Notes: generated from the letters alone by a model not told the origin. Shown: positions 17,490 to 25,419, numbered from the stretch's first letter. The stretch is DNA of 34,384 nt from JAKOQB01 sp036824465 (GCA_036824465.1 DAITAC010000042.1:1-34384); one strand, 5' to 3'. Made by a program: numbers and translations.

Positions 17490-17837
17490 TCAGATGACCG
17501 CGCCCATGATGGCTCCGGCAATCGGCAGCCCCACCGTCGCGAAGATCGCCAATCCGAGATAGAACAGAACCGGGCCGAAGTTACGCAGCGCGGTGAGCGC
17601 GATCAGCGCGACGACGAAACCGAGGAAGCCGACGATCGCCTTGGCGCCGGGGCCCAAGGTCGCCAGCGTGGCCAGGGCCGTGGTCAGCGGGCCCGTGATA
17701 CCGGTGAACGCCACCAGGTCGAGCGCGAACGATGGAGCGGCGGCGAACATCGTCAGCAGCATCGCCGCGGCGACCACCGCGCCGCGCGTGATGCGCGACG
17801 TGTCGAACGAGACAGGGGTCATCATCATTGCATTCAT
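17490..17837 (-). CDS. traA: TraA, conjugative pilin precursor
   Basis: The precursor has 115 residues. A long leader of about 38 residues ends with MLLTMFAAAPSFA, which predicts cleavage before LDLVAFTG and a mature pilin of about 77 residues. The mature part has two hydrophobic helices (VAFTGITGPLTTALATLATLG and the C-terminal VLFYLGLAIFATVGLPIAGAIMGAVI) separated by a short basic turn near LRNFG, as in TraA-type pilins. It is the main pilus subunit and first gene of the assembly block. GGAG lies before the ATG at 17837. The S26 peptidase of the operon may process it. The C-terminus ends with hydrophobic residues, so a cyclisation step like that of IncP pilins cannot be excluded. Confidence 0.9.
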   Translation of the reverse strand: MNAMMMTPVSFDTSRITRGAVVAAAMLLTMFAAAPSFALDLVAFTGITGPLTTALATLATLGPGAKAIVGFLGFVVALIALTALRNFGPVLFYLGLAIFATVGLPIAGAIMGAVI

Positions 17838-17861
17838 GGTCTTCTCCGAGAAAGAAAGGGT

Positions 17862-18182
17862 TTAGGGCTTGCGAACTTCAGATTTCAGGCGTGCGAGCGC
17901 CTGCTCCACGATGGCTTCCTCTCCTTGATCGAGCGCCATCTGCACGCACGCGTCGGTCAGATAGCTCAGGTCGATTCGAGGATTGACCGTGCCTTGCTGA
18001 ATGTTCCGAAGCCGCAGAAACGTTTCCTTGTGGAGCAGGGTGCTTTTCCATCCAGGACGAAGACGTTTCTGAGGCGCCGGAGATGTCGGCTCCATGCGCG
18101 GCGCCGGCCGAGGCTTGGCCGTTGCCGTGCTGTGAACTCCGGGTATGAGCGTCGGGCGAGTTGTCATGAAACGCTCGTTCAC
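17862..18182 (-). CDS. Small protein of unknown function directly upstream of the pilin gene
   Basis: The predicted protein has 106 residues, starting with GTG at 18182 in a GTGA overlap with the OmpA-like gene; an ATG at 18167 is an alternative. The first half is Pro/Arg/Thr rich and probably disordered. The second half (LLHKETFLRLRNIQQGTVNP, DLSYLTDACVQMALDQG, EQALARLKSEVRK) looks helical. No signal peptide or membrane segment is seen, so it is probably cytoplasmic. The helical end would fit a small DNA-binding or regulatory protein, but I see no clear ribbon-helix-helix or helix-turn-helix pattern. The pilin gene starts 24 bp after its stop. Confidence 0.7.
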   Translation of the reverse strand: MNERFMTTRPTLIPGVHSTATAKPRPAPRMEPTSPAPQKRLRPGWKSTLLHKETFLRLRNIQQGTVNPRIDLSYLTDACVQMALDQGEEAIVEQALARLKSEVRKP

Positions 18183-18982
18183 GTCCCGCCCCCACTTCCG
18201 ATGTTGAATGTGACTTCCACGCGCCGGTTCCGGCCCCGCCCTTGGGCGGTGTCGTTGCTGGCGACGAAGCAGCATTTCCCCCGTGCGTCGATCGAGATCA
18301 CCCCCGGCATGTCGGGTGCGGCCTCGCGCAGGTAGTTTCGAACCGCGATCGCTCGCGTCAGCGCCAGCGACTGATTGACTGTGGCGTCACCCACGTCGTC
18401 GGTCCGGCCGCTGATGACGATGCGATCGGATACTCGCGCCGCCGGCATCGCCCGGTACAGAACCGAGCGCCCTTCCTGGGTGAGTTCCGACTTGCCGAAC
18501 GCAAACAGCACAACCAACTGCTCGCGCTGCGAACGTTTCTCTTCAGATCCAGCCGGAGCGGTTTCAGACACCGCTGGCAGCGCCACCGCGGACATGGTGA
18601 CTGGGCCGCTTTGCTGAAGAGCTGCTGCGGTGGGCTTCATGGCCGGCGCGTCAGACATCGGCGCAAATTGCGGCGCAGGCTGTAGCGCGTTCTGCGGTAC
18701 CGGCACTGGCGTTACCGGGATGACCGACGCTGGCTCGGGACGCAGGGGTACGGTCTTCGGTGTGACGCGCGGGCACGCGGGCTCAATGCAAAGCGCGTAG
18801 TGCGCATCACGGCCAAACGTCAACTGAGCGATGCGCTCGCGTAGCCGCATCGCCTGGTCATGGCGCACGTCGCCTTGCTTCGCGCGCGTCGCGTCCGTCG
18901 ATGCACACGCTGCAATCAGCAACACGGTCGATGTGACGGCAGCACACACCGTGACCATTCCGGCAACACGCGCACTCATCAT
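18179..18982 (-). CDS. OmpA-domain lipoprotein associated with the transfer region
   Basis: The protein has 267 residues. A lipoprotein-type signal ends LLIAACAS (Cys26). A Pro/Ala-rich linker spans about 70-150, and a C-terminal OmpA-like peptidoglycan-binding domain spans about 155-260: VVLFAFGKSELTQEGRSVLY, ISGRTDDVGDATVNQSLALTRAIAVRNYL and GRGRNRRVEVTF. The Asp and Arg residues that bind peptidoglycan in the family (TDD and the NRRVE Arg) are present. The likely role is to attach the outer membrane or the conjugation apparatus to the cell wall. Two cysteines in CIEPACP near residue 65 are odd for this family and may form a disulfide. The start overlaps the transglycosylase stop as ATGA. 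Confidence 0.9.
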   Translation of the reverse strand: MMSARVAGMVTVCAAVTSTVLLIAACASTDATRAKQGDVRHDQAMRLRERIAQLTFGRDAHYALCIEPACPRVTPKTVPLRPEPASVIPVTPVPVPQNALQPAPQFAPMSDAPAMKPTAAALQQSGPVTMSAVALPAVSETAPAGSEEKRSQREQLVVLFAFGKSELTQEGRSVLYRAMPAARVSDRIVISGRTDDVGDATVNQSLALTRAIAVRNYLREAAPDMPGVISIDARGKCCFVASNDTAQGRGRNRRVEVTFNIGSGGGT

Positions 18983-19536
18983 TCCGAGACCCGCACAGAG
19001 AGGATGGTGCGTTGAGGCGCTTCGGCGGCGATCACAGCGACCTGTGTCAGCCTGTTGCGCTCTTTTGAGGCACGAGGCGATGTCTTGCCGGGCAGGCGCT
19101 CATAGACTCGCCATGCGTACCGCGAGCGGACGGCGTCGCACTCGGGCCCTGGTCCTTTGACACATGCGGCGTTGTACGCACCCACGGCGGTCCAGGTCGG
19201 GCCATACACATGGACGTTGTTGGCCAGGATCCACGCGCCGACCAGCAAGTTCTGGCAGGGGTCTGCGCGCAGGCTTGCCTCGGTGATGCCGTACTTCGCC
19301 AGTTGGGCCAGCCAGCGGCTATTGATCTGCATCAGTCCGATGTCGTACGAATTCGTGCGGACCAGATGCGAGTAGTTCATCGCCTCCGGGCGCTTGTTCG
19401 ATTCAACGTCTGCGATCGCCTCGAGCAACTGACGGGCAACCCCGTATTTCGCGGACGCCTCATCCCAACACGTCGCTGCCGCCGACCAGCTCGCGGCGGC
19501 CAACGCAATCAAGAGAACCAGCCGGCGGCCTCTCAC
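18979..19536 (-). CDS. Lytic transglycosylase (VirB1/Slt-like)
   Basis: The protein has 185 residues and starts with GTG at 19536, preceded by AGGAGGCCTT. A signal peptide (MRGRRLVLLIALAAASWSAAA) leads to a transglycosylase domain with the catalytic Glu in LEAIADVESNKRPEAMNYS (Glu45), the YDIGLMQINSRWLAQL motif, DPCQNLLVGAWILA and VGAYNAACVKGP. It cuts peptidoglycan glycan strands to make room for the transfer channel. Such enzymes are common in conjugation operons (VirB1, F Orf169). The C-terminal 40 residues are variable. It overlaps the upstream small gene (GTGA) and the OmpA-like gene (ATGA). Confidence 0.95.
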   Translation of the reverse strand: MRGRRLVLLIALAAASWSAAATCWDEASAKYGVARQLLEAIADVESNKRPEAMNYSHLVRTNSYDIGLMQINSRWLAQLAKYGITEASLRADPCQNLLVGAWILANNVHVYGPTWTAVGAYNAACVKGPGPECDAVRSRYAWRVYERLPGKTSPRASKERNRLTQVAVIAAEAPQRTILSVRVSE

Positions 19537-19805
19537 AAGGCCTCCTGATCGAAGCCATAGGTCTGGCGAGCCACGAAGTCGTTGCGCGCCTGTCTGTCGA
19601 TCTGCGCCACCGCGTCCGGAGACTTGAGCAGCACCTTGACGGCAGCGCTTGCGAGGTCACACAGATCGAAGCGCGGCGACCCCTGTTGCAGACGCTGAAC
19701 GGCCTGCAGCGCGCTGAAGGCATCGGACCACACGTACAGCTTGCGCCGGTTGCTCGCGCCATCCCGGTCTTCTGCACACGCTTTGCCCATCGCAATCGCC
19801 AACAT
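19533..19805 (-). CDS. Small protein of unknown function upstream of the transglycosylase
   Basis: The predicted protein has 90 residues. The N-terminus MLAIAMGKACAEDRDGASNR could hold a short, poor signal peptide. The core LYVWSDAFSALQAVQRLQQG and FDLCDLASAAVKVLLKSPD is helical, with one cysteine. I do not recognise a family. It is placed in the operon by a GTGA overlap with the transglycosylase gene and by a reading frame that fits the neighbours. The ribosome site (GTGGAACGTGG) is weak, so the exact start is uncertain. A 141-bp stretch without a gene separates it from the DUF4400 gene. Confidence 0.6.
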   Translation of the reverse strand: MLAIAMGKACAEDRDGASNRRKLYVWSDAFSALQAVQRLQQGSPRFDLCDLASAAVKVLLKSPDAVAQIDRQARNDFVARQTYGFDQEAL

Positions 19806-19946
19806 CCACGTTCCACTGTCGATTCGCTGCCGTCATTCCCGCAGCCCACGGATAGGTGAAAGGTACGGAAGAAATGGCCGGCGCCGCACACGAAAGTCGG
19901 GGCTCGGAGGTGCGTTTTTCTGCGACCCCCCCGCCAGGAAGCTGTG
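19806..19946. other. Short gene-free gap between two transfer blocks
   Basis: This 141-bp stretch divides the traI-traD-DUF4400 block from the slt-traA block. It has a run of C residues (around 19926) but no clear promoter, terminator or long inverted repeat that I can support. A promoter for the downstream block may lie here. Confidence 0.4.
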
Positions 19947-20549
19947 TCAGACGGCTTGGTGAAAGTGCGCGGCAATGCGCCACCCGCAGAACGCCAGAGC
20001 GAGCGGAACGCCTGCGAGCAGCAGCGGGTGAAACGGGCAGGGCAGGGTGAAGACGATGGGCAGCGCCGCCACCAGCACGACCGCTACGAGCTTGAACACG
20101 CCATAGATGGTCGGGTTATGGCTGCGGAACTCATGCGACCGGACTGTCCGCTCGACGAGTCCGTCAATCAACGCCAGAAAGATGAATGGAGCCAACAGCG
20201 GAAAGATCTCCCACAGGCTGGACAACCGGTACAGAACCAACGAGCCCATCAGGTCAAACGCCCGCACATAGTCGGTCCTCGCCAGGCGGGCAAAGACGTC
20301 GAATCCGGTGACGGGTGAAGTCCGGCCGTTGCCTCGCGTGTTGTCAGTCAACAGATGCGACTGCGCTTCCACGCGAAGGTCGCCCGTCCTCTTCAGAATC
20401 CGATCCGCCCGCTGTTGGCCCCAGATCTGCGCATTGCTCCGGTGCTCTGCCTCGAGCGTGTCGACGAACCGCGCAGGCGCGTGATGGGCTGGCTGGAACA
20501 GGAGCACGGCGAGCAGCGTCACCATCGCCATTTCGAGCACCAGCTTCAT
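19947..20549 (-). CDS. DUF4400 integrating-conjugative-element membrane protein
   Basis: The protein has 200 residues. It starts MKLVLEMAMVTLLAVLLFQPAHHAP (first membrane segment). A polar part follows with RFVDTLEAEHRSNAQIWGQQRADRIL, then segments at about 120-145 (LWEIFPLLAPFIFLALIDGLV) and about 165-190 (VFKLVAVVLVAALPIVFTLPC and LLAGVPLALAFCGWRIA). ERTVRSHEFRSHNPTIYGVFK is typical of DUF4400 proteins found after traD in ICEs and MOBH plasmids (called TraJ in SXT and IncA/C). The biochemical role is unknown; it likely helps the coupling protein in the inner membrane. AGGTGG lies before the ATG, which overlaps the traD stop as ATGA. Confidence 0.88.
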   Translation of the reverse strand: MKLVLEMAMVTLLAVLLFQPAHHAPARFVDTLEAEHRSNAQIWGQQRADRILKRTGDLRVEAQSHLLTDNTRGNGRTSPVTGFDVFARLARTDYVRAFDLMGSLVLYRLSSLWEIFPLLAPFIFLALIDGLVERTVRSHEFRSHNPTIYGVFKLVAVVLVAALPIVFTLPCPFHPLLLAGVPLALAFCGWRIAAHFHQAV

Positions 20550-22423
20550 CGAGCCGCCACCTGCCGGTTCAGGATCGGAACCCGTCCCTTGTAGAGGCGA
20601 CCGCCGGACACCGACGCGAAATACTGCAGGTTCGGAAGCTTCACGAGCACTTCGGTCGGCACGACATCTTCCCTCGTGCTCGACAACGATTTCGAAAGGC
20701 TCGCCGAGAATTCGTGAACGTGATCGTCGAATCGCGTCCCGTGCGACACGTTCACGTCGTGGATGTAGGTCTTGCCGAAGGTCTCGCTGATGAATTCCTG
20801 CGTCTGCAAGTCCTTCGACCGGAAGGCGATCAGGTTGTTGAGATTCCCGAGAGCCATCCGCGCCGCATCCGCGCTGCCGAGACGCTCCGCGAGATCCGAG
20901 AAGGTCTGCATCGCGCACACCACCTGCAGACCGGACTCGGCGCCCTTGTTCAGGATCTCGATCAGGGGCCGGTTGATGACGTTGCTCACCTCGTCCACAA
21001 AGAGGGTGATGCGCGAGTCCTGATGCTTGAGGTTGTATCGCATGCCGGATAGCGCGGCGAGGTCAGCGAGAATGATGGCTCCGATCGCTGAAGCCACCGT
21101 CGGATCGGGCAACGAGTCAAGCGCGATATACATGACGTGCCCGCCGCGCACGACTTTGCCCAAGTCCATGATCGGTCGCCTGTCTGACGGATCGAATGGG
21201 TCTGGCGCGAGCGACTTTCCGAGCGTGCCCGAGGTCAGCGCGTCAAGAACCGGCAACAGATTGGCGGTGATCTTCGCGTAGTGATCCCGGTTGTGGCGCA
21301 GGACGGCAATCAACGCATCAATGGACTGGTTTCTCTTCAACGCGGCCAGCTCGCGCTCGTAGTACGCGACGTACGCCACGAGCTGGTCGCTTGCCTGCTC
21401 CGAGGGCCGTCTGAGCTTCCCCTCGTTGGCGGCGCGCACCAGTGGCCGCACGGCCTCGCGCCATTCCGTCGGCCCCTCCGCCTGAATGAACCGCTCCAGC
21501 AGCGGCTCGAGCACACCCTCGATCCCCGAACGAACGAAATGAGCGAGCTTGCGCAGGTTCGGTCGATCTTCGATCTCGACCATCCCCTGGAACACGACAT
21601 TGGCCGCGTTCCAGGCGAACGCGCCAAACGCGCCGTCCGTATTCGCCGGCAGGATCGAGTGAATCCGTGATGCCAGCTCGGTCGCTTTCTGCCAGTTCGC
21701 CATCGGGTCAAGCCGGATTCCCCTCTCAGGAAACGCCGGATGAAAGTCCAGCGGCGGCTCACGCCCGGCATCGGCGCACGCCCGGATCACGTTGTTCTTC
21801 AATCGTTCGCTGTTCTTTGGATCCAGGATGATCACCACGTCACCGCGATAGATCGCCTGGCTTGCCAGGATCGACATGCACACGCCTTTGCCGCTCTGAG
21901 TCGTGCCGACGATGCACGTACCACCTTCAAAGTTTTGCAGCGGGCGATAGATCGGGTGCTCTTGCGGTTCGACCCCGTGGATGTAGCTGACACCGATCTC
22001 CGTATCTGGCTGCGCTTCCGCGTTGAAACCGAAGAGACGAAGCCAAAATCGCGCAAGCGCGAAATCGCGCACGTTCACTTTCGACAACTCGTACACCCGC
22101 TGCGCGTGCTTTGGGCCCCACTCAAACCCGAAGCCGAGGAACACCTGATTGTTGTCCGAACACAATTTGCGCAGTCGCGCGGAGTCAATCGCTTCCATCG
22201 CCTTGCCCACCAGCGCCGCGCGAAGCTTCAGGATCCGGCTGGCGGCGAGCGCGCGCCACAAGCACAACCCCGCGCAGGTCACGGCCAGTCCGGTCAGCAG
22301 GTCGCGCGGACCCCCCTCCACGAACGCGAAGTAGGAGAAGTACGCGATGCCGGCGAACCACGCCCACGCCGAGTACCCCTCGTAGGCGACCCGCCACGGC
22401 ATCTCGTAGCGACGGATCAGCAT
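20546..22423 (-). CDS. traD: TraD, type IV coupling protein
   Basis: The protein has 625 residues. Two membrane segments lie at about 20-35 and 41-58, followed by the ATPase domain. Walker A is CIVGTTQSGKGVCMSIL (residues about 173-180) and Walker B is ITLFVDEVSNVI (about 472-480). Further motifs are VIILDPKNSERLKN, ALGNLNNLIAFRSKDLQTQEFI and FGKTYIHDVNVSHGT. The N-terminal pattern matches TraD of SXT/MOBH systems rather than F TraD. It docks the relaxosome to the T4SS and pumps DNA. The start overlaps the traI end by 7 bp, and the stop overlaps the DUF4400 start. Confidence 0.96.
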   Translation of the reverse strand: MLIRRYEMPWRVAYEGYSAWAWFAGIAYFSYFAFVEGGPRDLLTGLAVTCAGLCLWRALAASRILKLRAALVGKAMEAIDSARLRKLCSDNNQVFLGFGFEWGPKHAQRVYELSKVNVRDFALARFWLRLFGFNAEAQPDTEIGVSYIHGVEPQEHPIYRPLQNFEGGTCIVGTTQSGKGVCMSILASQAIYRGDVVIILDPKNSERLKNNVIRACADAGREPPLDFHPAFPERGIRLDPMANWQKATELASRIHSILPANTDGAFGAFAWNAANVVFQGMVEIEDRPNLRKLAHFVRSGIEGVLEPLLERFIQAEGPTEWREAVRPLVRAANEGKLRRPSEQASDQLVAYVAYYERELAALKRNQSIDALIAVLRHNRDHYAKITANLLPVLDALTSGTLGKSLAPDPFDPSDRRPIMDLGKVVRGGHVMYIALDSLPDPTVASAIGAIILADLAALSGMRYNLKHQDSRITLFVDEVSNVINRPLIEILNKGAESGLQVVCAMQTFSDLAERLGSADAARMALGNLNNLIAFRSKDLQTQEFISETFGKTYIHDVNVSHGTRFDDHVHEFSASLSKSLSSTREDVVPTEVLVKLPNLQYFASVSGGRLYKGRVPILNRQVAAR

Positions 22424-24192
22424 GGCTCTCTCTCCTCGAAGTCACGCCCGTCGAATCCGTTGACGAAGGCGACTCTCAGGACCACGCCGAGTGTTGCCTC
22501 GCGATCGAATTCGAGGCTCCGCGTCTTCGCGCCGTCCTTTGCGGGCACGATCATGTCCGCTGACGAAAGTGACCGAACCGCAAGGCTCGGCTCGATGCTT
22601 CTCGCCTCGAATGCCCGCAGTGGCACGAAAAGGCCTTGTCTAACCGACCGGCAGGCCGCCGAACTGCCCGGACCATTCAGCGTCTCGATGATCTCCGACA
22701 GCGCAGCGCGAACCGCCGGACTCATCTTCGGAGGAGCTTTCAGCGAATATCTTGGCGAGGTCACTGCCCGCGCGCTCTCGCCACGTTCGGATGGTGAATT
22801 GGCCGCGCGAGATGCACCGCCCTCTGGGTTCAAGGCAATCTCCAGCTGCGTTGCGTGCCTCCCGTTCGCTCTGCCAGGCGCGACGGCCGCCACGGTGGCC
22901 GATGCGTGAAGTGGCATCACCGACGGGCCCGCGCTCGCGGCGGCAGGATGCGCGCTGCCGGCTCCACCCACTGCGACCGACAATGATGCGTTCGGCGGAA
23001 CTGGCCGACAAAGCTCGATATCCAGGGGCGGTGGCCCAGAGGGGAGCGCCGACAACAGAATCGTCGGTGACGAAAGCTTCACCGCATTCAACGCCACGCT
23101 CGCCCCAGGCGGGGCGATTTGCCATACCGCCGAGCCGTCCTGCGCCGCCTCGAAGGCGCCTGCCGCCACCAGGAGTTCGGCCAGCGTCTCCGGCGATTTC
23201 GGAATGCCAGGGAGTTCGTCCTTCTCAGCCAGCAGGCGAACGATTTCGGTTGCGCCTCCCGGCCAGACCAGGAAGAGCCCATCCCGCCCGAACCACACGC
23301 GCGACTTTTCGGCGTTGATCTGCCACACACGGCTCGCCACCAGACGACGCATCGCATCGACCAGATACCGTTCAAGGTGCGCTCCCTGTGCCGGCCGCCC
23401 GTATCGGTCGGCGCTCGAGCGCAGATCCGTGTCGATGACCACCGCAACGCACCGGCGCACCAGCTGGTCGATCACGCTGGCCTCGTGGTACGCGGGTAGC
23501 CCGCCGATCGAGCCCATCAACTGCGGCACGATGACCGTGTTGTCCTGGTTGAGCCAGTGCATGAGATCGGCGGGCACCACCTGCGGCAACACGAACAGCG
23601 CCGTCGCGCGGTTCTCCCGCGCTCGTTGCGTCCACCTCAGGAAGTAGCGATCCCTCCCGCACGATTCGCACCAGTCGACGACGCCACCCAGGTAGGCGGG
23701 CCAGGACTGTCCGTCCTCACCGATCACGATCAATTGGTTGAGCGCCCGGTGGACTTCCGAGAGCAGACCCGCGAGGAACGCCGCGTAGCGCCAGCGCGGC
23801 TCGAGCAGCCGCCGCTGGCTGATGGTCTGTCGGCCCCCGAAAATCTGCCCGTCCGTGCCCTGCAACGCGAAGAACCCGATCTCCAGGCCCATCCGCAGCA
23901 GGCCCCCTCGCTCGCGAAAGAAATTGTCCGGGGTGGCTGGCAACAGGTGGACGAACCGCGCATACCGTTCCACGACATCAACGATGAATCGCTTGAATGT
24001 GGCGTCATCGCACCCGTAACTCAGGCGTATCCGTTGCAGCAGATCCGTGTTGGCCTCCATCAGACGCACGACCGGAACGACTTCGATCCCGGTGTCGACC
24101 GGCGGGAACTGCGGCACCTGTGGTGCGCGCGGCGCAGCGGCTGCGGCTGGCGACTGCATCGGCGGTCGCGACCGGAATAAGTTCAGGAACAT
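22417..24192 (-). CDS. traI: TraI, MOBH-family (TraI_2) relaxase homologue with altered metal-site residues
   Basis: The protein has 591 residues. The N-terminal TraI_2-type domain (about 45-330) is recognised from ERYARFVHLLPATPDNFFRE, RGGLLRMGLEIGFFAL, EPRWRYAAFLAGLLSEV, ERYLVDAMRRLVASRVWQIN, LFLVWPGGATEIVRLL and GIPKSPETLAELLVAAGAF. The C-terminal TraI_2_C-like part (about 480-590) has LKAPPKMSPAVRAALSEIIETL and GLFVPLRAFEARSIEPS. MOBH relaxases nick the origin of transfer and pilot the strand. As I recall the family, it has HHH after LPASE, a His before LEV, and HD in LLHD. Here those places hold Asn-Phe-Phe (90-92), Met101 and Ser-Glu (145-146). Catalysis by the usual site is therefore doubtful. 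It follows flhC-like by 26 bp and overlaps traD. Confidence 0.88.
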   Translation of the reverse strand: MFLNLFRSRPPMQSPAAAAAPRAPQVPQFPPVDTGIEVVPVVRLMEANTDLLQRIRLSYGCDDATFKRFIVDVVERYARFVHLLPATPDNFFRERGGLLRMGLEIGFFALQGTDGQIFGGRQTISQRRLLEPRWRYAAFLAGLLSEVHRALNQLIVIGEDGQSWPAYLGGVVDWCESCGRDRYFLRWTQRARENRATALFVLPQVVPADLMHWLNQDNTVIVPQLMGSIGGLPAYHEASVIDQLVRRCVAVVIDTDLRSSADRYGRPAQGAHLERYLVDAMRRLVASRVWQINAEKSRVWFGRDGLFLVWPGGATEIVRLLAEKDELPGIPKSPETLAELLVAAGAFEAAQDGSAVWQIAPPGASVALNAVKLSSPTILLSALPSGPPPLDIELCRPVPPNASLSVAVGGAGSAHPAAASAGPSVMPLHASATVAAVAPGRANGRHATQLEIALNPEGGASRAANSPSERGESARAVTSPRYSLKAPPKMSPAVRAALSEIIETLNGPGSSAACRSVRQGLFVPLRAFEARSIEPSLAVRSLSSADMIVPAKDGAKTRSLEFDREATLGVVLRVAFVNGFDGRDFEEREPC

Positions 24193-24218
24193 GGCAGTCC
24201 AGCATCAAGCGGCGCACG

Positions 24219-25007
24219 TCACTGGCGAATGCCGATTCGGTCGCTGCCCCGGGGGCTGGCCCAAATCAGGAGGCGGCGCTGTGACCGTGCTTTTTCTGTC
24301 CCGACGCTTCCGGCACCGGCTTCACTGCAGGCAGAAACGGCCGCAACCTCTGTGTCCGCGGTCGCCTCGATGCGCTTCACAGCCGCGAACTCCTTGAGGC
24401 TTCCGCCGTCGGCCGACCTTGCGAATAGATTCTTAACAAACAAATTGTTGAGTTCGAAATTCTTACGTAGCCGGCAGTACGGACACTCCTGTCCGTTCTT
24501 CGGCACCGCTCCAATGCAGGCGACATGTCTCGATCCGCAGCAACAACACGTTGTCAGCTGCAGCTCGCGGCTCCCCTCCCACGCGCCGAAGCACGCGCAC
24601 ACGATCTCGAACGCTTGATCGAAACTGATGCGCACGTGCTTCAACTCGAACACAGCCCGTTTTCGCGGCCCGCCGCGGCGCCCCCACCGCTTCTGGCGCG
24701 TCGCATAGACCCGATAGGTGGTGACAAGCGCTCGACCGTCGCTGACACCCAGCCGAAGCAATTCCTCGAACACGCGACAGATCTCGCTCGCCTCAATCGC
24801 GGTCATGATGCTTCGGCTGACGATGTTCCACACGGACATCGGCGGCCGGCCGGAGACGCGCAAAGTCGAGGAGGGCAGAAGCTGCTTGATGAGACAGGGC
24901 TTCAATCCGGTGAGGGTGCGCACCGTGATGAGGCGCGCACCCAGCTCGACACAGTCGCCCGCCAGCGTCAGCGCCTCGAGATGACGCTCAAACCCCCAGG
25001 GTTGCAC
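24219..25007 (-). CDS. FlhC-like (SetD/AcaD-type) transcriptional activator subunit
   Basis: The protein has 262 residues. Residues 1-180 follow FlhC closely: RHLEALTLAGDCVELGARL, TLTGLKPCLIKQL, CRVFEELLRLGVSDGRALVTTYRVYA, ISFDQAFEIVCACFGAWEGSRELQLTTC and a zinc-binding cluster CCCCGSRHVACIG...ECPYCR (CxxC and CxxC as in FlhC). FlhC needs FlhD; the heteromer activates RNA polymerase. In SXT/R391 and IncA/C the related SetCD and AcaCD pairs are the master activators of transfer genes. E. coli FlhC has 192 residues; the extra 60-70 C-terminal residues here are polar and unique to this sequence as far as I can see. The GTG at 25007 is chosen because it lies 11 bp after the flhD-like stop; no strong ribosome site is visible. 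Confidence 0.9.
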   Translation of the reverse strand: MQPWGFERHLEALTLAGDCVELGARLITVRTLTGLKPCLIKQLLPSSTLRVSGRPPMSVWNIVSRSIMTAIEASEICRVFEELLRLGVSDGRALVTTYRVYATRQKRWGRRGGPRKRAVFELKHVRISFDQAFEIVCACFGAWEGSRELQLTTCCCCGSRHVACIGAVPKNGQECPYCRLRKNFELNNLFVKNLFARSADGGSLKEFAAVKRIEATADTEVAAVSACSEAGAGSVGTEKARSQRRLLIWASPRGSDRIGIRQ

Positions 25008-25018
25008 AACGGACCCGG

Positions 25019-25324
25019 CTACGCGTCCGCTGCCGTGCGCCCCCGCGCCGCAGCCATCACGCTGACCAGGGGCAAGGGAGCCTCCAGCAGGCCGCTCAGT
25101 TCGGCCGTTGACATGGCGGGTTTGACTAGCGCGCGGTCCATGGTCAGTGCAAGGACGGAAAGCGCCTCGGTACTCATCGCGGCGATGCACTCGATGTCTG
25201 CGATCGGCAGATCGAATGCGTAGGCCGCGCTCGGCGGATCCTCCTGGGCCGCCGCACGCAGTCCAAGGAGGTACGCGTGATTGATCCGGTTGATGTCGTT
25301 GAGGACCTGCACTTGCACTGACAT
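25019..25324 (-). CDS. FlhD-like (SetC/AcaC-type) transcriptional activator subunit
   Basis: The protein has 101 residues, close to FlhD. The first part, LNDINRINHAYLLGLRAAAQEDPPSAAYAFDL, matches the FlhD pattern of a long first helix with IYDINLSYLLLAQ and then a RLGI-type turn. The middle part DIECIAAMSTEALSVLALTMDRALVKP matches the second helix region. It should pair with the FlhC-like protein encoded next and bind DNA at transfer promoters. GGAGAGAGCCG precedes the ATG at 25324. It is the first gene of the block that continues into traI, traD and DUF4400, so the regulator and the DNA-processing genes are probably co-transcribed. Confidence 0.82.
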   Translation of the reverse strand: MSVQVQVLNDINRINHAYLLGLRAAAQEDPPSAAYAFDLPIADIECIAAMSTEALSVLALTMDRALVKPAMSTAELSGLLEAPLPLVSVMAAARGRTAADA

Positions 25325-25360
25325 CGGCTCTCTCCGTGCACCCGTGTGCGGGCGGGCTGT

Positions 25361-25390
25361 GTTTGTCTGTGTAAACACGCTGACAACGGA
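25361..25390. promoter_or_regulatory. Small inverted repeats upstream of flhD-like gene
   Basis: GTGTAAACAC (25369-25378, GTGT-AA-ACAC) lies inside a wider pair TTGTC...GACAA (25363-25386). It sits 45-60 bp before the flhD-like start and could be an operator for autoregulation or repression. Confidence 0.3.
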
Positions 25391-25419
25391 CGATGCACCG
25401 ACTGCAAGCGCGTGCTGCG

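Noticed and set aside
19460..19983. Other minus-strand frames over the start of the transglycosylase
   Set aside because: They overlap the slt gene and its small upstream neighbour in other frames, are Arg/Ser rich and have no ribosome site.
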